Below are positions 9,366 to 17,871 of a stretch of 64,000 nucleotides of DNA, piece by piece. Location: contig JAFEBU010000032.1 of NCBI GenBank assembly GCA_018242505.1, positions 46,682 through 110,681 of the forward strand, given 5' to 3'. The DNA comes from Pseudomonadota bacterium (lineage in GTDB: Bacteria > Pseudomonadota > Alphaproteobacteria > Reyranellales > Reyranellaceae). The stretch's first letter is position 1. Every line of letters begins with the position of its first letter. Under the pieces are notes generated by a model, which worked only from the letters and a program-made list of their open reading frames with translations, ran no database searches and was not told where the DNA came from. The translations under genes and the position numbers were made by a program.

Positions 9366-9409
9366 GGGATCGGGCGCATAACCGATGGCTGCCGGCGCCG
9401 CCCGATCCC
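9366..9409 (-). promoter_or_regulatory. Expression-platform hairpin of the Mn2+ riboswitch
   Basis: Between the aptamer and the start codon (ATG 9348), a perfect 11-bp stem is possible: GGGATCGGGCG (9409-9399) with CGCCCGATCCC (9376-9366). It is followed by GCCCTTT and the start region. It could act as a terminator or as an element controlling ribosome access. Which one cannot be decided by eye. Confidence 0.6.
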
Positions 9410-9424
9410 GCGGGTGACGCACCG

Positions 9425-9562
9425 GTAGCCAAAGGTCTCGCCAAGCAGGCCCGCCCCTTAACTCAAAAGGCACGGGCCTCGATCGCCGGAAGCGCCATGG
9501 TTCCGAAGAACCAAGTCTGTTGACGCATCCACCCCTGCAGACAGGGCCAGCTACTCCCCAAT
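9425..9562 (-). promoter_or_regulatory. yybP-ykoY manganese riboswitch
   Basis: Read on the minus strand, the leader of the GDT1-type gene has the hallmark 5' element GGGGAGTAGC at 9559-9550, then GCGTCAACAGAC, and the hallmark 3' element GAGACCTTTGGCTACC at 9439-9424. These two blocks form the Mn2+-binding internal-loop core of the yybP-ykoY class. GTAGC in the 5' block can pair with GCTAC after the 3' block to close the aptamer. Family knowledge: Mn2+ binding turns on exporter genes. Boundaries are approximate because I did not fold the sequence. Confidence 0.88.
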
Positions 9563-9641
9563 GACGGAGGGGACATAGCGCGGTGGGCAAGTCCCCGCAA
9601 GCGCCTCCCTGCCGCCGCTTTCGGCGTGCTAGACCTTGGCC

Positions 9642-12587
9642 ATGGCGAAATCCAAGGCTTCCGCATCCGCACCGGCACCCGCGCCTGCACCAAGCACGCC
9701 GAAGAAAGGCGACGGCTCGCCGATCCGGAATCTCTATCTCGTCGACGGCTCGGGTTACTTGTTCCGCGCCTATCATGCGCTGCCGCCGATGAACCGGCCC
9801 GACGGCACACCGACGAACGCCGTCTTCGGTTTCTGCCGCATGCTGGCGGCCGATATCCTCGACAAGCCCGAGGTCGACCATGTGGCGATGATCCTCGACG
9901 CCAGCGGCACGACGTTCCGCAACGAGATCTACAACAAGTACAAGGCCAATCGGCCCGAACCGCCGGAAGACCTGATCCCGCAGTTCCCGCTGATCCGCGA
10001 GGCGGCCAAGGCGTTCAACGTCACGGTCTGCGAGCTGGAGGGCTACGAGGCCGACGACCTGATCGCGACCTATGCGCGGATGGCGGTCGAAGCCGGCGGC
10101 ACCTGCACCATCGTCTCGTCCGACAAGGACCTGATGCAGCTGATCCGGCCGGGCGTCGAGATGATGGACCCGATCAAGAAGATCAAGCTCGGACCCGAGG
10201 CGGTGATGGAGAAGTTCGGCGTCACGCCGGACAAGGTGATCGACGTGCAGGCGCTCGCGGGCGATTCCACCGATAATGTGCCGGGCGTGCCGGGCATCGG
10301 CGTCAAGACGGCCGCACAGCTCATCACCGAATACGGCAGCCTCGAGGAGCTGCTCGCCCGCACCGACGAGATCAAGCAGCCCAAGCGGCGAGAGGCCCTG
10401 CAGGCCAATGCCGAGCTGGCGCGCATCTCCAAGAAGCTGGTGACACTCCGGGATGACGTGCCGACGCCCGCCGAACCCGACTCGTTCGACAAGCGCAAGC
10501 CCGATCCCAACGTGCTGATGCCGTGGCTGGAGAAGCAGGGCTTCAAGGTCCTGATCACGAAGTATGCCAAGGAATTCGGCCATCCCACGCCGCAAATGGC
10601 TGATATGGCATCAGTCGCGCCAGCACCGCAGATGCCCGAGGCCCAGCGCCCGGTTCCGGCGGCGCGGCCGAAATCGAACAAGCCATTCACCGCAGAGGAC
10701 TACGAGACGATCCGCACCGAGGCCGCCCTCGACGAATGGATCGCCGAGTCCACCAAAGCGGGGGTCGTCAGCATCGATGTCGAGAGCGCGAGCGAGGCCG
10801 GGTTGGTCGGCCTGTCGTTCGCGTTGCTCGAAGGGCCTTGGGGCAACGTCAATTCCAGCCGTCGGCGCGCGGCCTACCTGCCGATCGGCCACCGCGCGCC
10901 CGGCGAGGCGCAGGGCGCGCTCGACCTCGGCGGCGCCGGCAAGACGAGCGACGGAAAAACAGGCGGCGGCACGCTGCTGCCCGATCAGCTTCCTCTGAAA
11001 GCGGTGATCGAGAAGCTCAAGCCGATGCTCGAAGACCCGGGCGTGCTCAAGGTCGGCCACGACCTCAAGGACGACCTCGACGTGTTCGAGCAACACGGCA
11101 TCCGGCTCGCGCCCGTCGACGACACGATGCTGCTGTCCTTTGTGCTCGACGGCGGCAAGCACAGCCATAGCCTGGACGATCTCGCCGAGAGGTATCTCGA
11201 CCAGAAGATCGTCAAGTTCTCCGACGTGGCGGGCTCGGGCGCCAAGCAGGTGAGCTTCGACAAGGTGCCGATCGAGCGTGCGAGCGAGTACGCGGCCGGC
11301 AGCGCCGACACGACCTCGCAGCTCTGGGCGAGGTTCAAGCCACGGCTCGTGGCCGAGCGCATGGTGTCGATGTACGAGACCATCGAGCGGCCATTGATGC
11401 CGGTGCTGCTCGCCATGGAGCAGGCCGGAATCAAGGTCGACGCCCCCCTGCTCAAGAAGCTCAGCGCCGACTTCGAGAAGCGGCTCGCCGAGCTCGAGCG
11501 CGAGATCCACAAGATCGCCGGCCGCGAGTTCAACGTCGGCTCCCCCAAGCAGCTTGGCGAGATCCTGTTCGACGAGCAGAAGCTGCCGGGCGGCCGACGC
11601 AGCAAGACCGGCGCCTGGTCGACCGACGCCGCGATCCTGGACGAGCTCGCGGCACAAGGCCACGCGCTGCCGGTCAAGATCCTCGAACACCGCCAGATCG
11701 CCAAGCTCAAGGGCACCTACACCGACGCCCTGGTGCGCGAACTCGACGCCCGCACGGGTCGCATCCACACCTCGTACATGATGACAGGCGCGGCGACCGG
11801 CCGGCTCGCCTCGACCGATCCCAACCTGCAGAACATCCCGGTGCGCACCGAGGAGGGCCGCAAGATCCGTGAAGCTTTCATCGCCGAGAAGGGCCACAAG
11901 CTCGTCAGCGCCGACTATTCACAGATCGAATTGCGCCTGCTGGCGCACGTCGCCGAGATCGCCTCGCTCAAGGAGGCGTTTGCGCGCGGCGACGACATCC
12001 ATGCGATCACGGCGAGCGAGATGTTCGGCGTGCCGGTCAAGGGCATGGACCCGCTGGTGCGCCGGCGGGCCAAGGCGATCAACTTCGGCATCATCTACGG
12101 CATCTCGGCCTTCGGGCTGGCCAACCAGCTCGGCATCGGCCAGCCCGAGGCGCGCGACTATATCGCCAAGTACTTCCAGCGCTATCCTGGCATCCGCGAC
12201 TACATGGAGCAGACCAAGGAGTACGCGCGCAAGCACGGCTACGTGCAGACGCCGTTCGGCCGCAAGATCCACCTGAAGCACATCAACGACAAGGCCCAGG
12301 GGATGCGCGCTTTTTCCGAACGCGCGGCGATCAACGCCCCCCTCCAGGGTGGCGCGGCCGACATCATCAAGCGGGCCATGATCCGATTGCCGCAGGCACT
12401 GAAGGATGCGCATCTCGAGGCGCGGATGCTTCTGCAGGTGCACGACGAACTGCTGTTCGAGGTGCCTGACAAGGAGATCGACAAGGTCAAGGAGGTCGCC
12501 CGCCTCGTAATGGAGGGGGCGGCGAAGCTCTCGGTGCCTCTGGTGGTCGACACCGGCGTCGGCGCCAACTGGGCGGCGGCGCATTGA
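9642..12587 (+). CDS. polA: DNA polymerase I
   Basis: A 981-residue PolA with all three domains. The 5' nuclease domain covers residues 1 to about 310 (LVDGSGYLFRAYHALPP; EADDLIATYA; GVPGIGVKTAAQLI). The 3'-5' exonuclease domain covers about 350-560 and keeps acidic residues (SIDVESA, KVGHDLKDDLDVF, YAAGSADTTSQL). The polymerase domain has motif A (SADYSQIELR), the O-helix motif B (RRRAKAINFGIIYGISAFGL) and motif C (QVHDELLFE). ATG 9642 is preferred over the in-frame TTG six bases upstream. The first 25 residues are an Ala/Pro/Lys-rich extension. It does gap filling and Okazaki-fragment processing. It is divergent from the riboswitch-controlled transporter. Confidence 0.97.
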   Translation: MAKSKASASAPAPAPAPSTPKKGDGSPIRNLYLVDGSGYLFRAYHALPPMNRPDGTPTNAVFGFCRMLAADILDKPEVDHVAMILDASGTTFRNEIYNKYKANRPEPPEDLIPQFPLIREAAKAFNVTVCELEGYEADDLIATYARMAVEAGGTCTIVSSDKDLMQLIRPGVEMMDPIKKIKLGPEAVMEKFGVTPDKVIDVQALAGDSTDNVPGVPGIGVKTAAQLITEYGSLEELLARTDEIKQPKRREALQANAELARISKKLVTLRDDVPTPAEPDSFDKRKPDPNVLMPWLEKQGFKVLITKYAKEFGHPTPQMADMASVAPAPQMPEAQRPVPAARPKSNKPFTAEDYETIRTEAALDEWIAESTKAGVVSIDVESASEAGLVGLSFALLEGPWGNVNSSRRRAAYLPIGHRAPGEAQGALDLGGAGKTSDGKTGGGTLLPDQLPLKAVIEKLKPMLEDPGVLKVGHDLKDDLDVFEQHGIRLAPVDDTMLLSFVLDGGKHSHSLDDLAERYLDQKIVKFSDVAGSGAKQVSFDKVPIERASEYAAGSADTTSQLWARFKPRLVAERMVSMYETIERPLMPVLLAMEQAGIKVDAPLLKKLSADFEKRLAELEREIHKIAGREFNVGSPKQLGEILFDEQKLPGGRRSKTGAWSTDAAILDELAAQGHALPVKILEHRQIAKLKGTYTDALVRELDARTGRIHTSYMMTGAATGRLASTDPNLQNIPVRTEEGRKIREAFIAEKGHKLVSADYSQIELRLLAHVAEIASLKEAFARGDDIHAITASEMFGVPVKGMDPLVRRRAKAINFGIIYGISAFGLANQLGIGQPEARDYIAKYFQRYPGIRDYMEQTKEYARKHGYVQTPFGRKIHLKHINDKAQGMRAFSERAAINAPLQGGAADIIKRAMIRLPQALKDAHLEARMLLQVHDELLFEVPDKEIDKVKEVARLVMEGAAKLSVPLVVDTGVGANWAAAH

Positions 12588-12601
12588 CACGGTCGAAGAT
12601 C

Positions 12602-12671
12602 GTGTCATCCCGGGCGTAGCGAAGGATCTTCAAGGCAACGGGAAAGGTCCTTGCTACGCTCGGGATGACAC
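12602..12671. repeat. REP-like inverted repeat downstream of polA
   Basis: Two arms, GTGTCATCCCGGGCGTAGCG (12602 onward) and its near-complement ending GCTACGCTCGGGATGACAC (to 12671), flank a short spacer, giving a long imperfect hairpin of about 28-bp arms. Its sequence style (TCATCCC-GCGTAGC) resembles dispersed palindromic units found between genes in many GC-rich proteobacteria. Placed right after the polA stop, it could protect or terminate the polA mRNA. Confidence 0.75.
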
Positions 12672-12717
12672 CATTGGTGTACTGGCAAGCGTGCGTCTAG
12701 GACGGGAGAGTGATGTC

Positions 12718-13335
12718 ATGAAAATCTGGGGTCGGGCGAATTCGATCAACGTGATGAAAGTGCTGTGGGCCGCCGACGAGTGCGGCGTGAAGTACGATCG
12801 CGAGGATGTCGGCGGTGCATTCGGCGGCAACGACAAGCCCTGGTACCTCAAGATGAATCCCAACGGCGTGGTGCCGACCATCGAGGATGGCGGGCACATC
12901 ATCTGGGAGAGCAATTCCTGCGTCCGCTATCTGGCAGCCCGTTATGCGGCGGGTTCGCTGTGGCCCAACGATCCGGGCTTACGCAGCGAGGCCGATCGCT
13001 GGATGGACTGGCAGCTCAGCACGATCTCCGACGGCATGCGCATCGTGTTCTGGGGCCTTGTCCGCACCGCTCCCGAGAAGCGCGACATGGCGGCGATCGG
13101 CAAGGCGGCGAAGGAACTCGGGACACTGTGGGCGAGACTCGACGGCTGGCTTGAGAACCGCAAGTACGTCGCCGGCCAGCACTTCACCATGGGCGACATT
13201 CCGGCGGGCTGCATGGTCCATCGCTGGTATGCGCTCGACATCGAGCGGCCCGACCTCAAGAACGTCCGCACCTGGTACGACCGGCTCGCGACGCGCCCGG
13301 CCTACGCCAAGCACGTCATGGTGAAGATGACGTAG
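12718..13335 (+). CDS. Glutathione S-transferase family protein
   Basis: A 205-residue GST-fold protein with an N-terminal thioredoxin-like domain (KIWGRANSINVMKVLWAADE; NPNGVVPTIEDGGHIIWESN, which contains the cis-Pro and the glutathione-contact E-S pair) and an all-helical C-terminal domain. ATG 12718 is chosen over an upstream in-frame start because homologues begin at the MKIWG strand and a GACGGGAG site precedes it. The substrate is unknown; family members conjugate or reduce electrophiles with glutathione. It stands alone, after the palindromic repeat. Confidence 0.88.
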   Translation: MKIWGRANSINVMKVLWAADECGVKYDREDVGGAFGGNDKPWYLKMNPNGVVPTIEDGGHIIWESNSCVRYLAARYAAGSLWPNDPGLRSEADRWMDWQLSTISDGMRIVFWGLVRTAPEKRDMAAIGKAAKELGTLWARLDGWLENRKYVAGQHFTMGDIPAGCMVHRWYALDIERPDLKNVRTWYDRLATRPAYAKHVMVKMT

Positions 13336-13347
13336 CCGGGGCCGCGC

Positions 13348-14370
13348 TTAAGCGGCTGTCAGCAGCGTCTCCACCATCCGGCGGAACTGCGTGGGGCCGG
13401 CATCGAGGCTGGTGGGCAGCATCTGCCGTTCGGGATCGAGGTCGATCAGCTTCTGCTGGGCCTCGATGATCGCCTTGTCCTCCTGGAAGGCCGTCTCGGT
13501 GACGGCGAACAGGCGATCGAGCTTGTCGGGGTCGATGTCGCCCACCCGCGCGCCCGCAGCGTAGAAATAACGCGAGGCGCGGGCGGAGATCGGCGTCACC
13601 GCCTGTTCGTCGAGGCGATAGAAGAGCGGCGGACCTTCCGGTTCCCTGCCGCCGCTGGCCGCGGCGGTCCCCAGCGGATAGAAGCTGGTGCGCTGCAGGA
13701 AAAGGCCGGGAAAGAGGAAATCATAGCTGTTCCACACGTCGAGCCGCTCGCCGAGCTTCCTCATGAAGCCGCGTGGCGAATGGTTGGAAAGCCAGCGCTG
13801 CATGCGCAGCCCGCGCTCGACCGGCATCACGCGCGGCCGGCTATCGGCCCATTGCGGCATGTCGAGGCCCAGCGTGTTCTGGTGCACGAACGAGAGATGC
13901 GAGAGATCGAGCAGGTTGTCGTCGATCAGGAGATAATGCGCGGCATAGTCGATCTGGCCGGACTTCAGCCGATAGGCCGGATCGTCGAGTGCGACCGAAG
14001 GCGGGATCGCCCGGGGATCGGCCGCCGCCGCTTCCCCCATCCAGACCCACGCCCAGCTCCCGACGATCGCGGTCGGATAGCGGCGCACAGTGGCGCTCTG
14101 CGGGATGCGCGGCTGGCCCGGGATCTCGATGCAGCGGCCGTCGGGCGCGAACTTCAGGCCATGATACATGCAGCGCAGGTCGTCGCCTTCCAGGCGGCCC
14201 ATGGTGAGCGGCGCGAAGCGGTGGCAGCAGCGATCCTCCAAGGCCACGATCATGCCGTCGCCGGTGCGATAGAGCGCGAGCGGCTGGTCGATGACGGTGC
14301 GCGCGTGGATGCGCCCCGGCTCCAGTTCGTGCGTCCAGGCCGCGACATACCAGGCATTGCGGACCCACAT
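13348..14370 (-). CDS. Rieske [2Fe-2S] ring-hydroxylating oxygenase, vanillate-demethylase type
   Basis: A 340-residue oxygenase alpha subunit. The Rieske centre is visible as C-C-H-R...C-M-Y-H (RCCHRFAPLTMGRLEGDD, then LRCMYHG) near residues 47-68. The catalytic-domain signature follows (LLIDDNLLDLSHLSFVHQNT), which supplies the bridging Asp and the iron-binding His residues. The N-terminal MWVRNAWYVAAW block and the size are typical of VanA-like O-demethylases. ATG 14370 has the strong site GGGAGGAAGG just upstream, although the open frame extends into the neighbouring cyclase. No reductase gene is adjacent, so electron supply comes from elsewhere. The substrate, probably an aromatic methyl ether or related compound, is unproven. 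Confidence 0.9.
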   Translation of the reverse strand: MWVRNAWYVAAWTHELEPGRIHARTVIDQPLALYRTGDGMIVALEDRCCHRFAPLTMGRLEGDDLRCMYHGLKFAPDGRCIEIPGQPRIPQSATVRRYPTAIVGSWAWVWMGEAAAADPRAIPPSVALDDPAYRLKSGQIDYAAHYLLIDDNLLDLSHLSFVHQNTLGLDMPQWADSRPRVMPVERGLRMQRWLSNHSPRGFMRKLGERLDVWNSYDFLFPGLFLQRTSFYPLGTAAASGGREPEGPPLFYRLDEQAVTPISARASRYFYAAGARVGDIDPDKLDRLFAVTETAFQEDKAIIEAQQKLIDLDPERQMLPTSLDAGPTQFRRMVETLLTAA

Positions 14371-14384
14371 GCCTTCCTCCCTCG

Positions 14385-16223
14385 CTAGACCAGCCGATAG
14401 ACATCGATCGGCTGCTCGTGGCCGCGCAGGATCCGGCGTTGCGGCTGCGGCACCTCGATGCCGAGGGCCGCACAATCCTGGACGGCGCCGAGCGTCGCGC
14501 CGCTTGTGAGCACCACGACCTCGTCGGCCGGCGTCATATACTCCTTGCCGAGCTGCTCGAAACGCTGGGCAATGTTGACTGTATCGCCAACCACGGTGAA
14601 GTTCACGCGTCCCGGCGCACCGATATTGCCGACGACCGCCGGCCCGGAATGCAGCCCGATGCGCAGGCGGATCGGCGCCTTGCCGGCGGCTCGGCGCAAC
14701 GCGTTGTCTTCCCGGATGACGTTGGCGATGGCCAGCGCGGCGCGGATCGCCGCCGCAGCGTGGTCCTCGCTTTGCGGCACGCTGCCCCAAATCGCCATCA
14801 CGGAGTCGCCGATATACTTGTCGATAATCCCATGCTCGCGCTCGATACAGGCGCCGACCAGCGCGAAATGGTGATTGAGGAGCTCGGCCGTCTCGTGCTC
14901 GGGCAGGCTTTCGGCCTGCGGCGTGAAGCCCACGATATCGGTGAACATGACGGTGACCTCGACGCGCCGCGAGGCCAGCCCCTCCTCGCCGTGCTCCATC
15001 AGGCGCTTCACCAGTCGCTGAGGAACATAGACACCGAACCATTTCAGTGCGTCGCGCGCCTTCTCGAGGCTGCGGCCGGCATCGTCGATCTCGCGCAGGC
15101 GCGACGGCCGATGCAGGGGCTGGCTGAATTCCAGCCGCTCGATGGCCTCCGCCGCGCTGGTGATGGTACGGATCGAGCGTGCCATGCGCAGGCCCATCAG
15201 CAGGGCGAGCAGGGTTGCAAACAGGAGCGTGGCGGCCCCCACGATGGCGCCGTTGGTCAGACGATCGATATCGCTGGTCGCTTCCTCCAACGGAAGATAC
15301 TGGCCGACCAGCCAGGGATCCGGTCCGTAGCCTTTGAGCTCGCGGCGCACGAACACCCAGCGGCGTCCGTTCACTTCCACGATATGTCCGAGACTTCCCA
15401 GTGCACGCTCGATCGTCGGGCTGTGCACCGGCGGATCCCAGATGTGGGCGAGCACCGGGTCGCCCACATCCTGGATCGTCGGCAACGGCTTGGTGGGCGA
15501 GAGGCCCAGCCCCTCGGGATCGATCAACCGGCGATGCGCCAGCACGTGGTTATGGCCGACCAGGATGAAGTAGTTGCCGCCGTTCGGCGGGGATGCCTCC
15601 TCGATGAGCTGCGAGAGGTCACCGATCCCGACCGTGGCCACCAACGCGCCGATGAAAGCATTGTCACTGCGCCGGACCGGCGCGCGCACATTCAGGAGGG
15701 GCTGCTTGAGCGTCGGACTCCAGAACAGATCGCCCCAGAAGGCCTTGCGCGCCGTCTGCAGCTCGCGGAAGCGCTCCAGCGTGCCGGGAATGTCGGCGAG
15801 CGGCACGGTGTCGCGGACGATCGAGCCGTCGGGCTGGCGCATGGCGCGGTCGAGCTGGAGATCGAGCGAGGCGAAGGCGGTGATCGACACCGCCGGCATC
15901 TGGGCCAGCATCACCGCCAGCGTCTCGCGGACGGCGACGGGCGAATCGATGTCGACCCGCCCCTGCGCGGCAAGGGCGGCGATCAGCTCGAGCTCCTGTG
16001 CCACCGGATCGAGGCGGCTCTTGACCATCGATACCTGCGCCTCGATGACGCGCCCGGCACGGTCGACCAGAAGGCGTTCGGTCGTGCCGGTGGCGCCGGC
16101 GAGAACGGCGATGTAGGCGACGCCGGAGATCAAGGCGAGCGAGCCGAAGGCCAGCGCCAGCGCCGCGATCAGCGGGACCCGCCATGGCCGCTGCGATCTC
16201 ACGGCAGGAGAAACGTCCGACAT
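14385..16223 (-). CDS. Membrane adenylate/guanylate cyclase, class III, with extracytoplasmic sensor
   Basis: About 612 residues. It has an N-terminal TM helix, a roughly 270-residue periplasmic sensor of the dCache/PAS-like kind, a second TM helix (GAATLLFATLLALLMGL), a HAMP-like linker and a class III cyclase domain. Catalytic features are intact: metal-binding Asp in MFTDIVGFT and in YIGDSVMAIWG, the purine-selecting Lys before it, and the transition-state Asn and Arg in VNIAQRFEQ. It should make cAMP (or cGMP) in response to a periplasmic signal. The start is uncertain: ATG 16223 is chosen, with ATG 16253 and TTG 16262 also in frame. It ends 14 bases before the Rieske oxygenase start. A decayed cyclase of the same superfamily lies at 48.8-49.3 kb. 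Confidence 0.9.
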   Translation of the reverse strand: MSDVSPAVRSQRPWRVPLIAALALAFGSLALISGVAYIAVLAGATGTTERLLVDRAGRVIEAQVSMVKSRLDPVAQELELIAALAAQGRVDIDSPVAVRETLAVMLAQMPAVSITAFASLDLQLDRAMRQPDGSIVRDTVPLADIPGTLERFRELQTARKAFWGDLFWSPTLKQPLLNVRAPVRRSDNAFIGALVATVGIGDLSQLIEEASPPNGGNYFILVGHNHVLAHRRLIDPEGLGLSPTKPLPTIQDVGDPVLAHIWDPPVHSPTIERALGSLGHIVEVNGRRWVFVRRELKGYGPDPWLVGQYLPLEEATSDIDRLTNGAIVGAATLLFATLLALLMGLRMARSIRTITSAAEAIERLEFSQPLHRPSRLREIDDAGRSLEKARDALKWFGVYVPQRLVKRLMEHGEEGLASRRVEVTVMFTDIVGFTPQAESLPEHETAELLNHHFALVGACIEREHGIIDKYIGDSVMAIWGSVPQSEDHAAAAIRAALAIANVIREDNALRRAAGKAPIRLRIGLHSGPAVVGNIGAPGRVNFTVVGDTVNIAQRFEQLGKEYMTPADEVVVLTSGATLGAVQDCAALGIEVPQPQRRILRGHEQPIDVYRLV

Positions 16224-16312
16224 CGTGCTCAAGCGTCCCATAATATGGGGCATCCGCGTCAAACGCGAAGTCCTGCAACCGCCTTTTCCGGAACCGGAGC
16301 ACCCGGCGGACG

Positions 16313-17062
16313 TTACCCAGGCGCTCGGATCGCGGTTGCGCGGGCCTTGGCCGTCAACGCCACCAGAGCGGTTCGTGCTTGCACCGGTGCGCTGAGCGGC
16401 GTCTCGAAGCCAAGGCGCGCCACCGTACCGCCGCAGCGCAAATCGATGCCCCCGGCATCGATCCCCGTCATCTTCCAGTCGCCGGCAGGATGGCCAAGAA
16501 GCCGCGTGGCGTAGAGCTGGACCGCATCGGCATGATCGGCATTCATATGAGCGAGGATTCCATCCTCGGCGGCGGCGAACGCCGCGAGCGATTGGACAAG
16601 GCTCGTATCCGCGAGCTCAGCCGCCGACAGCCAGCGGATCTTGCCGAACCCGGCCACCAGATGCGCGCGCTCGACTGCGACCCGGTAGAACTTGAAATCG
16701 GCGAAGCCAGCATACAGATCGGCATCGGGATGATGCGCGAGGAAGCGCCGCTTCAACCGGCTGTCATCCGTCCGCCGGGCCCGACCGAGCAGCGACACGC
16801 GCGGACCGGTGAGCGGCTGGTCGAGGCCCGCGGTGCCGTCGAACAGGAGCGAGATGCGGTCATCGCTGGCGATCGCCTTGCTGTGATCGGCAAGGTCGCT
16901 CAAGAGCAGGATCGGCGCGAGATCGTGATCGACTGCGACCAGCACCAGCGAGCTGTAGGGCCAGCCGGCCTGGCCGGCGGGGCCGGGCAAAGCAGTCGCA
17001 AGCGCCGCTCTGTCCCGGCCGCGCACCAGCTCGCGGACCAGGTGCGGCAGGTCGTCAGTCAT
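16313..17062 (-). CDS. HugZ-like heme-utilisation / PNPOx-fold protein
   Basis: A 249-residue protein with an N-terminal split-barrel flavin-binding-type domain (ALATALPG...WPYSSLVLVAVDHD; ILLLSDLADHSKAI) and a C-terminal DUF2470 helix-rich domain (EDGILAHMNADHADAVQLYA). This architecture is that of HugZ/HutZ heme oxygenase-like proteins and of many uncharacterised homologues. The link to heme is family-level only; no heme-uptake genes are nearby. It is divergent from chvI. Confidence 0.85.
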   Translation of the reverse strand: MTDDLPHLVRELVRGRDRAALATALPGPAGQAGWPYSSLVLVAVDHDLAPILLLSDLADHSKAIASDDRISLLFDGTAGLDQPLTGPRVSLLGRARRTDDSRLKRRFLAHHPDADLYAGFADFKFYRVAVERAHLVAGFGKIRWLSAAELADTSLVQSLAAFAAAEDGILAHMNADHADAVQLYATRLLGHPAGDWKMTGIDAGGIDLRCGGTVARLGFETPLSAPVQARTALVALTAKARATAIRAPG

Positions 17063-17175
17063 CGGAGGATAAAAAAAGCCGCATTTGCTCAGTTATCGAT
17101 GGCAGATCGGGCGGACGGCGGCAACCGCTCGGTCTATGCTAACATCCGTTGCCGAGCCTGAGGAGAAGCCATTCC

Positions 17176-17871
17176 GTGCGCAAGAACATCGCCCTGGTCG
17201 ACGACGACCGCAACATCCTCACCTCCGTGTCGATGCTGCTCGAAGCCGAGGGCTTCCAGGTGAAGACCTATCCCGACGGCGCGGCCGCGCTCGAGGGGCT
17301 GAACCAGGCGCCGCCCGACCTCGCCATCTTCGACATCAAGATGCCGCGCATGGACGGCATGGAGCTCCTGAACCGCGTCCGCAAGACGCAGCAGTTCCCG
17401 GTGATCTTCCTCACCTCCAAGGACGAGGAGATCGACGAGGTGCTGGGCTTGCGCATGGGCGCCGACGACTTCATTCGCAAGCCCTTCTCCCAGCGGCTCC
17501 TGCTCGAACGTATCCGCGCGGTGCTGCGTCGCGTTGATGGCGGGGGCGGCAAAGGCGAGAGTCAGGCCGAGCGCATCGTGCGCGGCGAGCTGGTGCTCGA
17601 CCCCAGCCGCCACCAGTGCACCTGGAAGGGCAAGGAGGTGCATCTCACGGTCACCGAATTTCTGTTGCTGAAGTCTCTTGCCGAACGACCGGGACATGTG
17701 AAGAACCGCGATCAGCTGATGGATGCCGCCTACGGCGAGACGATCTACGTCGACGACCGGACGATCGACAGCCACATCAAGCGGGTGCGCCGCAAGTTCC
17801 GCGAGGTCGACGGCGAGTTCGAGCAGATCGAAACGCTCTATGGCATCGGATATCGATATCGCGACACCTAA
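17176..17871 (+). CDS. chvI: Response regulator ChvI (OmpR/PhoB type)
   Basis: A 231-residue regulator. The receiver domain has the acidic pair (LVDDDRNI), the phospho-acceptor Asp in [12 protein letters not shown] (about residue 53), the conserved Thr/Ser (FLTSKDEE) and Lys (FIRKPF). A C-terminal winged helix follows, with [17 protein letters not shown] as recognition helix and wing. The GTG at 17176 is preferred because AGGAG lies 10 bases upstream and homologues begin [10 protein letters not shown]. It overlaps chvG by 32 bases. The pair followed by hprK, rapZ and the EIIA/HPr genes is the standard alphaproteobacterial arrangement that couples envelope/acid sensing with the PTS. Confidence 0.95.
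   Translation: MRKNIALVDDDRNILTSVSMLLEAEGFQVKTYPDGAAALEGLNQAPPDLAIFDIKMPRMDGMELLNRVRKTQQFPVIFLTSKDEEIDEVLGLRMGADDFIRKPFSQRLLLERIRAVLRRVDGGGGKGESQAERIVRGELVLDPSRHQCTWKGKEVHLTVTEFLLLKSLAERPGHVKNRDQLMDAAYGETIYVDDRTIDSHIKRVRRKFREVDGEFEQIETLYGIGYRYRDT

Noticed and set aside
13348..15042. 564-codon fusion of cyclase and Rieske oxygenase
   Set aside because: The N-terminal 224 codons are a frame shadow of the cyclase gene; a strong ribosome site and a typical oxygenase start occur at 14370.
14418..16514. 698-codon plus-strand open frame opposite the membrane cyclase
   Set aside because: Antisense shadow; the cyclase catalytic and TM motifs are all on the minus strand.
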